Of a stretch of 24,574 nt of DNA, positions 1-7,094 are shown piece by piece. The translations under genes and the position numbers were made by a program. The notes under the pieces were generated by a model, which did not search any database, was not told the origin of the DNA, and was given only the letters and a program-made list of their open reading frames with translations. Source of the DNA: Ruminiclostridium sp. (GTDB lineage Bacteria > Bacillota > Clostridia > DSM-8532). Location of the stretch: the NCBI GenBank assembly GCA_003535195.1, contig DOHN01000096.1:1-24574 (forward strand). The letters are read 5' to 3'. Numbering within the stretch: the stretch's first letter is position 1; every line of letters begins with the position of its first letter.

Positions 1-40
1 CACTTTATTTTAGCGTTTACAGCTATACATTACAAGGGTG

Positions 41-66
41 CGTTTCCTTACGTAGTAAAGGAAACG
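41..66. repeat. Inverted repeat upstream of the first gene
   Basis: A 9-bp perfect inverted repeat (cgtttcctt at 41-49, aaggaaacg at 58-66) with an 8-base loop. A second short stem (ttccc/gggaa) follows at about 89-104. No T-run follows either stem, so a simple intrinsic terminator is not well supported. It may be a terminator remnant of a gene left of the window or structure in the leader of the gene at 148. Confidence 0.35.
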
Positions 67-147
67 TAACAAGCGTAGCGTCCTATGTTTCCCGTTGATG
101 GGAATCACCTTATTATTTAAAATAAAACAAAGTAGGAGATGAAGGAT

Positions 148-720
148 ATGGATGAAGGGAAATTCAAAAAGGACTGGGAAAAGTTTAATGATGTGCAAAA
201 CCTGGCTATGGCATTATTCAGCCGGGGTTGTTCAATTGAAGAAGCCAAAAGCCTGGTCCTGCAATCAAAGGAATATAAAGAATGGCTGGCAGAGAAGCGC
301 AGTTTTATGGCGGAATTTGAGGAAGACAGGTTTTACAATGACCTTAAAGCCTACCAAAAGCTGCTCCACCATGTCGATGAAATTGATAGCCTGGCTCGGG
401 CAATGTATTTTCGGGAAAAGGAAAATCATTTTCACGAACGAGAGATATTTTTACTGGAGGAATCTCTGGAGGATGACTGGTTGCCGTTAACTTTGGGATT
501 GCATCTTAATACCTGCCGGTTGGCTTATGAATTGGTCCAATTCGGGAAATTAATCGGGCTGGATAGTCCCATGCCGGTAATGAATTTCTTGCCCCTGCTG
601 AACGGGACCGCCATGTTGCCGGAGCGGGAAGAAATAGTTGACAGAGTTGTGGAAAATAAGACTGCGGTTATGGAGTTTTTAGGAAAATTCAGGATAAAAT
701 ACGGTAAAAGAGAAGCATAG
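148..720 (+). CDS. Hypothetical protein, mostly alpha-helical, 190 aa
   Basis: Function not recognised. The open frame allows ATG at 139, but GGAG at 134-138 abuts that codon. The in-frame ATG at 148 lies 9 bases after TAGGAG and is the better start, giving a protein that begins MDEGKFKKDWEKF. The sequence is soluble, rich in Glu, Lys and Leu, with no signal peptide, membrane segment or cysteine motif. A charged helical stretch covers about residues 60-110 and a more hydrophobic part (LPLTLGLHL, MNFLPLL) lies near 110-150. It is convergent with the next gene, 15 bases away, so the two are not co-transcribed. Codon use is like that of the neighbours and the reading frame is intact. No family can be named with confidence. 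Confidence 0.75.
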   Translation: MDEGKFKKDWEKFNDVQNLAMALFSRGCSIEEAKSLVLQSKEYKEWLAEKRSFMAEFEEDRFYNDLKAYQKLLHHVDEIDSLARAMYFREKENHFHEREIFLLEESLEDDWLPLTLGLHLNTCRLAYELVQFGKLIGLDSPMPVMNFLPLLNGTAMLPEREEIVDRVVENKTAVMEFLGKFRIKYGKREA

Positions 721-735
721 CTTCATGTTTTCTTT

Positions 736-1557
736 TCAAAAATCGGGCAGAGTCATTCGGCATACCTCGTCTTTCAGGCCCATCCGGTTCATTTCCTCCA
801 GGACAAGATTTTTTACATCTATATCATAACCTTCGACAAGTAAATACGAATAATAGGCATCACGGAAAAACCCCAGTTTCTCTTCCCAGCTGGATTTTTG
901 CAGAAACTCCCGCATATTTTCAATGTCTTTCGGTATTTTAAAATCATAGCGTTTGGTCGCCATATCTTTACCTTTTTTTAGTACTCCGATGCCGTCCAGG
1001 GTAGTAAGGGCCAGCAATTGCGCTCTTTCCCGGCGGACATTATTGACATAGGAAAAAGGCTTGTCAATTGGCTGGAGCTGAAACTTATCCCTCAACTTTT
1101 CCATAATGATGTCGGCCTTATGTCCAAAGTCTCCCTCCCATATTTCTTTATAAAGTTCGCGAAAGAATTCTTCTTCATTTTCTAATTGCTCTATATGATC
1201 AAGGCTTTCAACATCCTTTGCCGTATAAACCAGCCTTAAAAATTCATGCAGATTACGCGCCACGATTTTTAGCGGCGGGTCATTGGTGGGACTGACACAA
1301 ACTATATAGGCCTCTTCCAGATCTTCGACCTGCCCGAAATCGGTGAGAAAGCCGAAATGAATCCCGTCCCCACCGGTTGAAGTAAAGGTTATTAAATCCG
1401 GCGGTGTAATAAAGTAGCGAAAATTAGTTTTCTCCAGGCGGAGCCACACAGTCGCCAGCGAGTATCCTTCCTCCTGCAGTTCGGTTTCCAGTTGGAATAA
1501 CTGCCTGATCCCTTCCGGAACCCGATACTTGCCATATATTTGTTTCCACATTTCCAT
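736..1557 (-). CDS. SUKH (SMI1/KNR4)-like hypothetical protein, 273 aa
   Basis: Cytoplasmic protein without signal peptide or membrane segments. The ATG at 1557 follows a purine-rich site (GGGGAAGGGAC). Residues about 50-115 contain TPPDLITFTSTGGDGIHFGF, then a run resembling 'FG-x-V-x-x-LEEAYIVCVSPTNDPP' and 'NLHEFLRL'. From memory, this core occurs in Firmicute proteins of the SMI1/KNR4 (SUKH) type, which bind partner proteins and are often immunity proteins of toxin systems. The C-terminal half (about 120-273) is helical, charged and unassigned. No toxin gene is visible beside it, so the immunity role is only a family-level possibility. It stands alone, facing the gene at 148-720. Confidence 0.7.
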   Translation of the reverse strand: MEMWKQIYGKYRVPEGIRQLFQLETELQEEGYSLATVWLRLEKTNFRYFITPPDLITFTSTGGDGIHFGFLTDFGQVEDLEEAYIVCVSPTNDPPLKIVARNLHEFLRLVYTAKDVESLDHIEQLENEEEFFRELYKEIWEGDFGHKADIIMEKLRDKFQLQPIDKPFSYVNNVRRERAQLLALTTLDGIGVLKKGKDMATKRYDFKIPKDIENMREFLQKSSWEEKLGFFRDAYYSYLLVEGYDIDVKNLVLEEMNRMGLKDEVCRMTLPDF

Positions 1558-1710
1558 GTCCCTTCCCCTTCCTTTCTGAATAGCGGGCCCTGCGGCATCT
1601 TTTCTTTGGCAATTATTATGTTATTATTTTATGGGAACATTATAGACTGTCGACTCTTTTAGGCGCTTTTAATTGTAATATTATAATAAATATTGGGGGA
1701 TTACCATCCG

Positions 1711-1980
1711 GTGAGTATTTTTGAAATTATTATGTTAATATGTTTCGGTGCCGCGTGGCCATTTTCAATCTATAAATCTTATAGCTCCAGATCTATTGAG
1801 GGAAAAAGTTTTTTATTTCTAGTGGTAGTCATGATAGGGTATGGCTCTGGTATCTTACACAAGATTTTCTATAATTATGATAATGTGATTTATCTATATA
1901 TTTTAAACTTGGTTATGGTAGGGATAGATCTGTTATTGTACATCCGCAATAGAAGAATGAACTTGAGGGACCAAGGATGA
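1711..1980 (+). CDS. PQ-loop / SemiSWEET-like small membrane protein, 89 aa
   Basis: Three hydrophobic helices (about residues 3-20, 34-52 and 58-78) and a first-helix motif AAWPFSIYKSYSSRSIEGKS. This matches the PQ-loop pattern (here WP rather than PQ, followed by a basic loop and a G-K-S turn) of SemiSWEET-type half transporters, which dimerise to move sugars or related solutes across the inner membrane. The frame is open from a TTG at 1693. However, GGGGGA at 1695-1700 is a ribosome site correctly spaced (10 bases) for the GTG at 1711, which I take as the start. Length fits SemiSWEETs (about 85-95 aa). The substrate is unknown. It is monocistronic, with a long gene-free stretch downstream. 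Confidence 0.75.
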   Translation: MSIFEIIMLICFGAAWPFSIYKSYSSRSIEGKSFLFLVVVMIGYGSGILHKIFYNYDNVIYLYILNLVMVGIDLLLYIRNRRMNLRDQG

Positions 1981-2020
1981 CAAATTCCTGTACTGCTTTT
2001 TCTCTGGCCTATCAAGGGGC

Positions 2021-2044
2021 ATGTTATTGCTCTCTTTCTTTTTT
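2021..2044. repeat. Dispersed intergenic repeat, copy A
   Basis: The 24 bases here match 5089-5112 with a single mismatch (atgttattgctctc... against atgctattgctctc...). Weaker similarity continues about 16 bases further (atcaccataac against attaccagaac). On the minus strand both copies read as a lysine/arginine-rich peptide ending KRKRAI. They may be remnants of the same mobile or duplicated element. Confidence 0.4.
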
Positions 2045-2133
2045 CTAAGATCACCATAACAAACCTTATATAATAACATCCCTGAATGCATTGATTAAGT
2101 AATAAAGATGCAATTCTTATTATCAATATTACA

Positions 2134-2162
2134 TTGACATATCGGAACTAATCTTTTATATT
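2134..2162 (+). promoter_or_regulatory. Sigma-A-type promoter
   Basis: TTGACA at 2134-2139 (perfect -35), a 17-base spacer, and TATATT at 2157-2162 (five of six -10 consensus bases). It points right toward the AbfD-like gene at 2706. A perfect palindrome begins at the next base and covers the expected start of transcription. Confidence 0.6.
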
Positions 2163-2186
2163 AAAGCTGAACATTCGTTCAGCTTT
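2163..2186. promoter_or_regulatory. Perfect 10-bp palindrome: candidate repressor operator or terminator
   Basis: aaagctgaac (2163-2172), loop attc, gttcagcttt (2177-2186). It directly follows the -10 box, where a repressor operator would act, and its core TGAAC-N4-GTTCA has the size and symmetry of TetR-family operators. A tetR gene lies 2 kb away. It is also followed by a T-rich run (tgctttattttta), so it could equally be an intrinsic terminator for the 1711-1980 gene or an attenuator. Sequence alone does not decide. Confidence 0.5.
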
Positions 2187-2310
2187 TGCTTTATTTTTAC
2201 CCTCCACCAGTTTTTCAATAATCGAACTACTGCTTTTTCAACCAGATCGCCGGCGGCTGCAAGTCTTATGAAATGTCCAAGCCGCCGATGCCAAGATGAG
2301 GCTCAGATAA

Positions 2311-2598
2311 ACCATCGGCCTTTTCAATAAAACCTGTGATGAATGGCTTCAGATTAAAGCAAGTGTCAGGATATATGGGGGAAAGGAGGAATTATTTAGA
2401 GCTTTTAGCGTCTGGGTATTGGGCCCAGGAAGGATGAAAAACACATTGTCGGATGATTAAAGGAGATTAACCGGTCGTATCATCCCCGTTCTCAGTCATG
2501 GGAACGGGCTTGAAGCAAGAGAGAGATTGGCAGGCAAGGAAATGAATCGCCTATACCACAAAGTCGTGAGTGGGGAAGCAATTGTTTTACCGGGATAA
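2311..2598 (+). pseudogene. Possible decayed reading frame with one internal stop
   Basis: The frame is open from 2311 to the TAA at 2596-2598 except for one TAA at 2458-2460, about 95 codons. The second part reads like protein (for example GRIIPVLSHGNGLEARERL and VVSGEAIVLPG). No start with a proper ribosome site and no recognisable family was found. The run length is within reach of chance, so this is a weak call. Confidence 0.2.
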
Positions 2599-2705
2599 AT
2601 CGTTTTGATTGGGGTTGAGAAAAGCCGCCAGCGAATAAAACCCATATCGTCCTGCGCACTTATGAGAGCTCATGTTGGATAACTAAATAAAAGGAGGGTG
2701 TTTTT

Positions 2706-4157
2706 ATGGCTATCAGGACCAGAGAAGAATATATCAAATCGTTACTTCCTTATAACAAAAAAGTATTTACCAACGGGGACCGGGTTACCGACCCGCTGGA
2801 TCACCCCGTAACCCGGTCGGTAGTGGAAGCTACCGCCAAGATGTTTGACATGGCCAATGATCCCGAATTCAAAGATATTATGGTCGCCTATTCTCCCTAT
2901 ATAAATGAAAATGTAAACCGTAATGTTCAAATCAGCCGCTCCCGGGAAGACCTGGAAATGCGCTATAAGATGGCCAGATTGACCAGCCAATATCTGGGGA
3001 CCTGTAATTATCGCTGCGTCGGCCAGGATACAACCACTGCCATGGCCAGCGTAACCTGGGAAATGGATCGGGATTTGGGCACTGATTACAATACACGTTT
3101 AACCAGATTTATAGAAAAAATGCAACGGGAAGACCTGGCCTGTTCCGGAGCTGTGACTGATCCCAAAGGCGACCGCGGATTATCTGTAGCCAAAAGTGCT
3201 CCTGAAGACTACCTGCGGGTGGTTGAAAAAAAGAGCGACGGAATTATTGTAAGAGGGGCTAAAGTGCATCAGAGCGGAGCTATTGCGGCTAACTGCACCA
3301 TGGTAATACCAAATCAGACACTGCAAAGTAAAGATGAAGCTGATATTGCTTTGTCCTTTGCTTTTTCCGGGGACACGGAGGGCATCACTTATATAACCCA
3401 GTATACTCCTTTTTCCGCTGAAAGGATGGAAGCAAAAGACGACGTTTATAAGCTGGGTAATCCTCTGTACGGCCAGCGGGAAACCTGCATTATCGTTTTT
3501 GATAATGTTTTTATTCCCTGGGAAAACGTTTTTATGTGCGGGGAATGGGAATATGCGGGAAAAGCAGTGGAACGCTTCGGCAAAACTCACCGGATGAACT
3601 GTGGAGGCGCCTGTAAAGTAGGTTATCAGGACATAATTATCGGGGCGGCCATGGTGTTGGCTGAATACCTGGGCGTCAACAACAAGAATCATGTTAAAGA
3701 TAAATTTATTGATATGGTGGCCATGCAGCAGACTTCCTGGTGCTGTGCCATTGCCGCCGCTGCATATGGTTTTGAAGAGCCGCTAGGATCAGGAATCTGG
3801 ATGCCGGATGATATGTTTGGCAACGTTGCCAAGTACAACACCGCGCATAATTTCTGGCAGACCATGAAATTGGCCGGCGACATTGCCGGGGGCCTGGCGG
3901 TTACTATGCCTTCGGAGAAAGAACTTGATAATCCTGAGACCGCTGAATATATCAGGAAGTATTATAGAGCCCATGCTTCTGCGGAAAAGCGTATGCGTAT
4001 GACCAAGGTTTTGCAGAACTGGGTTGCCGGTCTGCATGGCGTTGGGACCTGGCAGGGGGCTGGATCAATAGAAGCGCAAAGACTCATGATCAGAAGATTA
4101 ATGGATTCCGAGGAGTACAAGAAGCTGGCTAAAATTATGGCAGGAATCACAGATTAG
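2706..4157 (+). CDS. 4-hydroxybutyryl-CoA dehydratase / HpaB-family flavoprotein (divergent AbfD-like)
   Basis: This 483-aa protein matches the 4-hydroxybutyryl-CoA dehydratase (AbfD) branch of the HpaB family in length and throughout its sequence. AbfD uses FAD plus a [4Fe-4S] cluster to dehydrate 4-hydroxybutyryl-CoA to crotonyl-CoA in anaerobes. Visible conserved blocks are GAVTDPKGDRGL (148-159), IVRGAKVHQSG (181-191), VFDNVFIP (264-271), KVGYQD and DIAGGLAVTMPSE. Candidate cluster ligands are C100 and C104 (TCNYRCVG), H295 and C303. Oddities, against my memory of the Clostridium enzyme: one extra residue lies between the histidine and the last cysteine, Cys/Asn replace the catalytic tyrosine region, and the glutamate before HGAGS (E455 there) is missing (GTWQGAGS here). 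The cluster is probably kept, but the substrate may differ. The start is fixed by AAGGAGGG 7-8 bases before ATG. No CoA-transferase neighbour is present. It is convergent with a TetR gene. Confidence 0.88.
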   Translation: MAIRTREEYIKSLLPYNKKVFTNGDRVTDPLDHPVTRSVVEATAKMFDMANDPEFKDIMVAYSPYINENVNRNVQISRSREDLEMRYKMARLTSQYLGTCNYRCVGQDTTTAMASVTWEMDRDLGTDYNTRLTRFIEKMQREDLACSGAVTDPKGDRGLSVAKSAPEDYLRVVEKKSDGIIVRGAKVHQSGAIAANCTMVIPNQTLQSKDEADIALSFAFSGDTEGITYITQYTPFSAERMEAKDDVYKLGNPLYGQRETCIIVFDNVFIPWENVFMCGEWEYAGKAVERFGKTHRMNCGGACKVGYQDIIIGAAMVLAEYLGVNNKNHVKDKFIDMVAMQQTSWCCAIAAAAYGFEEPLGSGIWMPDDMFGNVAKYNTAHNFWQTMKLAGDIAGGLAVTMPSEKELDNPETAEYIRKYYRAHASAEKRMRMTKVLQNWVAGLHGVGTWQGAGSIEAQRLMIRRLMDSEEYKKLAKIMAGITD

Positions 4158-4204
4158 ACATCGGCTATCATTTTAACCGGTTTGTTTTCGAGACCGTTTC
4201 AGTT

Positions 4205-4242
4205 TTTGTGTAGGGCGCCCTTGCCCGGCCGTCCTACACAAA
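4205..4242. terminator. Hairpin between convergent genes
   Basis: A 13-bp stem with one G-T pair (tttgtgtagggcg 4205-4217, cgtcctacacaaa 4230-4242) and a 12-base GC-rich loop. It lies between the converging AbfD-like and tetR genes. Neither strand has a clean T-run after the stem, so efficient intrinsic termination is uncertain, but the position suits a bidirectional terminator. Confidence 0.45.
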
Positions 4243-4317
4243 CTTCTGGACGCCCCCAGGTGAATGCTGGTTGGGAAGAAAGTATTATACCTCCCTGAGC
4301 ACTGCCTGCTCAATATT

Positions 4318-4965
4318 TTAATTGTTCATAATCCGTGTTCCTGAATCGGCGGGGCCTATAAATTCTTCTCCCTTTACCAGGCCTATCGCCAGCGATCTAT
4401 GAAAAGATAATACCATATCAATCATCTCTTCCTCAGATATTTCTTTGCTCACCACCCATTTATAAACTGCATATTTAATAATAGCAAGGGTGGAGCTTAC
4501 TATAGGCATTACGGGGAGATCCTTGAAAATACCGTGTTTAATCCCATACTGAATGTTTTTCCCGGTAAAAAGCAAAAATTTATCGTCAAATTCCTTAAGG
4601 CACTGGTCAATGCTTAGGTTGATACCGGCGACCCGGCTGTAAATTTCCGACATTTTGGGGTTTCGGGCAAACACTTCCAGCATAACTCTTTTTGACTCAA
4701 TAAACCGCAGATATAAGTCTGTCTCCTGTTTAAAATATTCATAAACGTTGTTTATGATCTCCTCTAAAAATTCCTCAAGCAATATTTTTAAAACTTGTTC
4801 TTTATTATTGAAATGTTTATAGAAGGTTCCAGCCCCGAACCCTGAGCAATCAATAATATCTCTCACTGATGTATGGACATAACCATTATCAGCGAACAGA
4901 TCAGTTGCACATTCTAAAATTTTCTCCCTTTTCTCCTGGGTTTTCGCACTCAGTAATTTACTCAA
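4318..4965 (-). CDS. TetR/AcrR-family transcriptional regulator
   Basis: A 215-aa protein with the typical TetR N-terminus. Residues 9-55 contain KREKILECATDLFADNGY and the helix-turn-helix TSVRDIIDCSGFGAGTFYKHF, followed by KEQVLKILL. The C-terminal ligand-binding and dimerisation domain (about 60-215) is helical and not family-diagnostic. The start is TTG at 4965, with GGAGG six bases upstream; no ATG fits better. It is convergent with the AbfD-like gene, so it is a plausible but unproven local regulator. The palindrome at 2163-2186 has the form of a TetR operator, but no copy was found in front of tetR itself. The effector is unknown; an acyl-CoA would be a reasonable guess from the neighbour only. 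Confidence 0.9.
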   Translation of the reverse strand: MSKLLSAKTQEKREKILECATDLFADNGYVHTSVRDIIDCSGFGAGTFYKHFNNKEQVLKILLEEFLEEIINNVYEYFKQETDLYLRFIESKRVMLEVFARNPKMSEIYSRVAGINLSIDQCLKEFDDKFLLFTGKNIQYGIKHGIFKDLPVMPIVSSTLAIIKYAVYKWVVSKEISEEEMIDMVLSFHRSLAIGLVKGEEFIGPADSGTRIMNN

Positions 4966-5088
4966 GCCTGTCCTCCTCGTATGATAAGTAAAAAGTCTAC
5001 TCCCGGCTCAACTGCTTCTTTTTAGTTGCTGTCTGGGCCGGATTGCCTTGCTAAAGTTTTTCTGTCAGGCTAAATTCTTATAACCGCT

Positions 5089-5112
5089 ATGCTATTGCTC
5101 TCTTTCTTTTTT
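5089..5112. repeat. Dispersed intergenic repeat, copy B
   Basis: Second copy of the pyrimidine-rich 24-base repeat at 2021-2044, with one mismatch and weaker similarity downstream. It lies in the 291-base gap between tetR and the end of the sigma-factor operon. Confidence 0.4.
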
Positions 5113-5204
5113 TAACATTACCAGAACTTGCTTTGCCAGACAAGGGAACCGGCCCTTTATCCGCCTTTTACCCCAGGGAAAACCGGGAAATTGGCCTGAA
5201 AGAT

Positions 5205-5222
5205 AAGGGGTATTCACTCCTT
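5205..5222 (-). terminator. Weak hairpin after the sigma-factor operon
   Basis: A 7-bp stem with one G-T pair (aaggggt 5205-5211, actcctt 5216-5222) and a 4-base loop, 35 bases past the last operon gene on the minus strand. It is followed there by ATCTTTC, a poor T-run. It may end the operon, with low certainty. Confidence 0.3.
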
Positions 5223-5256
5223 ATAGTCTTATTTTGCCAGCCTTATCAGCCAGTAT

Positions 5257-6237
5257 TCAGGGGAGCCGGTTGACGGTTATTTCCCCGTCCTCGTGAATGA
5301 TGGTCATTTTATGAGTCCCCCGGCCCACTTGGGCCTGCGCCTGGTTATCCTCCGCGGCGGCAAGCTCCGCCCCGGAATCTGTGGTGATTTCGGCCTCCGG
5401 GTATTGGCCGTCCTGATTTTGGGCGGGCATTTTTAGCGGCTGGCCGGCCAGGGTGGTCCAGTTGAGGTTGCCTTTTAAAACCAGGGGATCGGCAGCCAGG
5501 GCGGATACCAGTAAGTCGGATGGCGGCGCCAGAGCTATGTCGATGGGGCCGTCGCCCTTGATGAGCCAGTCGTTGCCGATCTGAGCGTTGACCATTTGCA
5601 GAGATGCGTATCCATGCTTGATTTCCACCGCCAGGTCCCCGGGCAGGACCAGGGAGAATTGGCCCTCATGATTATCGGCTCCCGAGAAGCTCAGGCTCAG
5701 AAACAGGGTATTCCCGCTTGGACGGCTGTTTACCCGGACCCTTTCCTGCAGGACTTGTTCGGCTTCGGCTTTGGACTGCGCCCAAATCCCGGCTTGGGCG
5801 CTGCAGAGGATGGAATCCCCCGCTCCGGTGGCAATATTCAACCGGGGACAGCGCTCCGCCTCAATTACTACTTTTTGTATTTCCTTTTCCAGGTTTATTT
5901 GGCGGTCGGTCTGCAAATAATACTCCTCGGCCATGACCTTTTCCTGGATGAAGTCCATTATGCCGGCTTCCTGGGCTGCCTGCAGACCCATCCCGGCCAT
6001 AGCTATTACCAAAATTATGAAAATACTGAAAACGTCATACTTCAGCTTGCTGTTTTCATCCCTTTGGAAGTAACTTTGCAGAAGCACTTCACAGCCCAGC
6101 ACAATAAATATGGCCGGCCACCACTGCCAAACATAGGCGACCACCGGGATCGCCTGGAAGCGGGCGAAAAGCAGTCCGACCCCGGCGAAAAGCAGCAGCA
6201 GACCCATGGAAAAGGTTCCTACGCGCCATTGTCTCAT
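5257..6237 (-). CDS. Membrane protein with LiaF-type N-terminal helices and extracytoplasmic domain
   Basis: A 326-aa protein. The N-terminus has three hydrophobic helices (about 7-26, 32-53 and 70-86). The pattern GLLLLFAGVGLLFARF followed by VWQWWPAIFIVLGCEVLL is the signature of the LiaF/LiaI-type transmembrane region (DUF5668-like), found in cell-envelope stress proteins of Firmicutes. Residues about 110-326 are predicted outside the membrane. They contain repeated short beta-type strands (FSLVLPGDLAVEIKHGYASL and neighbours), like the adhesin-like domain often attached to such anchors. It starts two bases after the stop of the gene before it, with a GAGGGGGAA ribosome site. As the last gene of the sigma/anti-sigma operon it is likely a structural or sensory part of the response. 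Its exact role is unknown. Confidence 0.8.
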   Translation of the reverse strand: MRQWRVGTFSMGLLLLFAGVGLLFARFQAIPVVAYVWQWWPAIFIVLGCEVLLQSYFQRDENSKLKYDVFSIFIILVIAMAGMGLQAAQEAGIMDFIQEKVMAEEYYLQTDRQINLEKEIQKVVIEAERCPRLNIATGAGDSILCSAQAGIWAQSKAEAEQVLQERVRVNSRPSGNTLFLSLSFSGADNHEGQFSLVLPGDLAVEIKHGYASLQMVNAQIGNDWLIKGDGPIDIALAPPSDLLVSALAADPLVLKGNLNWTTLAGQPLKMPAQNQDGQYPEAEITTDSGAELAAAEDNQAQAQVGRGTHKMTIIHEDGEITVNRLP

Positions 6238-6239
6238 TG

Positions 6240-7094
6240 CTATTCCCCCTCTCTTTCGAGCCGTCCGGCCTCATCTTCAGGTTGTTTTTCGCCCACGCTT
6301 ATTTCCATTGGCCGAGACGTCGTTGCTTCCACCTTGCTGCCGGCCAGGAGCTTTATCCCCCCACCGATCAGCAATACGGCCACCAGAACGGTTTCCATGT
6401 AGCCGCGCAGGTCCTCGCTCAAAAGAGGCTCCAGCAGCGGATTGATGATACGCTGCAGCAAGACCAGCAGGCCCAGGATAATCAAGCCCCACCCCACCGC
6501 ACCGGGATGGGTGGAAAACCAGTCGAACAGGGTAGAGGAATCCAGGTGGAGTTCTTTTTCATCCTCCAGCAGATGATAGATGTCGAATACGCTGTAGAAC
6601 CAGATTACAGGTACCACAAAGGTCAACAGGCCTATGTTCAGCCATCCGGCCAAAATGAGGACCAGGAAAAATCCAGCCATCAATTGGGCTCCCTGTTTCA
6701 ACAGGCCTAAAAACATGTGCCCCGCACCGGGAATGGTGGAAAAGGCCAGGGCAATCATTTTTCGGTTGCTGATCAGGAACAGTCCCTGGTCCTCCGGACT
6801 TCCCCCCTTTATTTCATTCCCGTCCGCATCCGACTCCGGCTCCTGTCCGGCCAAGCCGAGGGCTTCCGCCAAGGCAATAAACCACACCAGGGCGATGACA
6901 AAAAAGAGCAAAGGAATCAGATTTCCGGAAAGAAAGAAATGATAACTCATGTTATCAATAAACACACCGCTGGCGCAGAGTCCCAGGAAAACCGTAAAGA
7001 AAACCAGGGCTCGCCGGTTCCAACCCAGATAGAGGTGGCTGAGGCCGGGGAGCGGGGATAAGAGAAATACCAGAAATTTGCTTTTCTTTTTCAC
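6240..7094 (-). CDS. Polytopic membrane protein with two TM2-like PG-x-x-H motifs
   Basis: A 284-aa integral membrane protein with about six or seven hydrophobic helices. Two internal copies of a TM2-like motif are visible: P16-G17-L-S-H20-L-Y-L-G24 and P122-G123-A-G-H126-M-F-L-G130. Each precedes a hydrophobic helix, which suggests an ancient internal duplication. A hydrophilic linker (about 82-108) separates the halves and the C-terminal tail is acidic. The start is GTG at 7094, overlapping the anti-sigma stop (GTGA), with AAGGAGG seven bases before it. This close coupling places it in the sigma-factor regulon's own operon. Function is unknown; a role in envelope-stress sensing or membrane homeostasis is inferred from context only. 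Confidence 0.78.
   Translation of the reverse strand: MKKKSKFLVFLLSPLPGLSHLYLGWNRRALVFFTVFLGLCASGVFIDNMSYHFFLSGNLIPLLFFVIALVWFIALAEALGLAGQEPESDADGNEIKGGSPEDQGLFLISNRKMIALAFSTIPGAGHMFLGLLKQGAQLMAGFFLVLILAGWLNIGLLTFVVPVIWFYSVFDIYHLLEDEKELHLDSSTLFDWFSTHPGAVGWGLIILGLLVLLQRIINPLLEPLLSEDLRGYMETVLVAVLLIGGGIKLLAGSKVEATTSRPMEISVGEKQPEDEAGRLEREGE

Larger units (their letters stand above)
1981..2705. other. 725-base gene-free stretch with promoter, palindrome and possible gene relic
   Basis: No convincing intact gene on either strand. It holds a pyrimidine-rich repeat copy (2021-2044), a sigma-A-type promoter (2134-2162), a palindrome (2163-2186) and a frame open from 2311 to 2598 apart from one internal TAA. 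The ribosome site of the following enzyme gene (AAGGAGGG, 2691-2698) lies at its end. If transcription of the enzyme gene starts at the 2134-2162 promoter, its leader would be more than 500 bases long. Confidence 0.6.

Noticed and set aside
1890..2126. 78-codon minus-strand frame downstream of the PQ-loop gene
   Set aside because: It overlaps the end of a better-supported gene and includes the dispersed repeat. There is no ribosome site, so it was treated as a repeat rather than a gene.
3180..3692. A 170-codon minus-strand frame inside the AbfD-like gene
   Set aside because: Complementary shadow of a strongly conserved enzyme; no start signal or family.
5596..6402. A 268-codon open frame on the plus strand across the sigma-operon membrane genes
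   Set aside because: It lies opposite two well-supported genes with ribosome sites and clear membrane segments. Its own product has no recognisable pattern, and long antisense frames are expected in GC-rich coding DNA.
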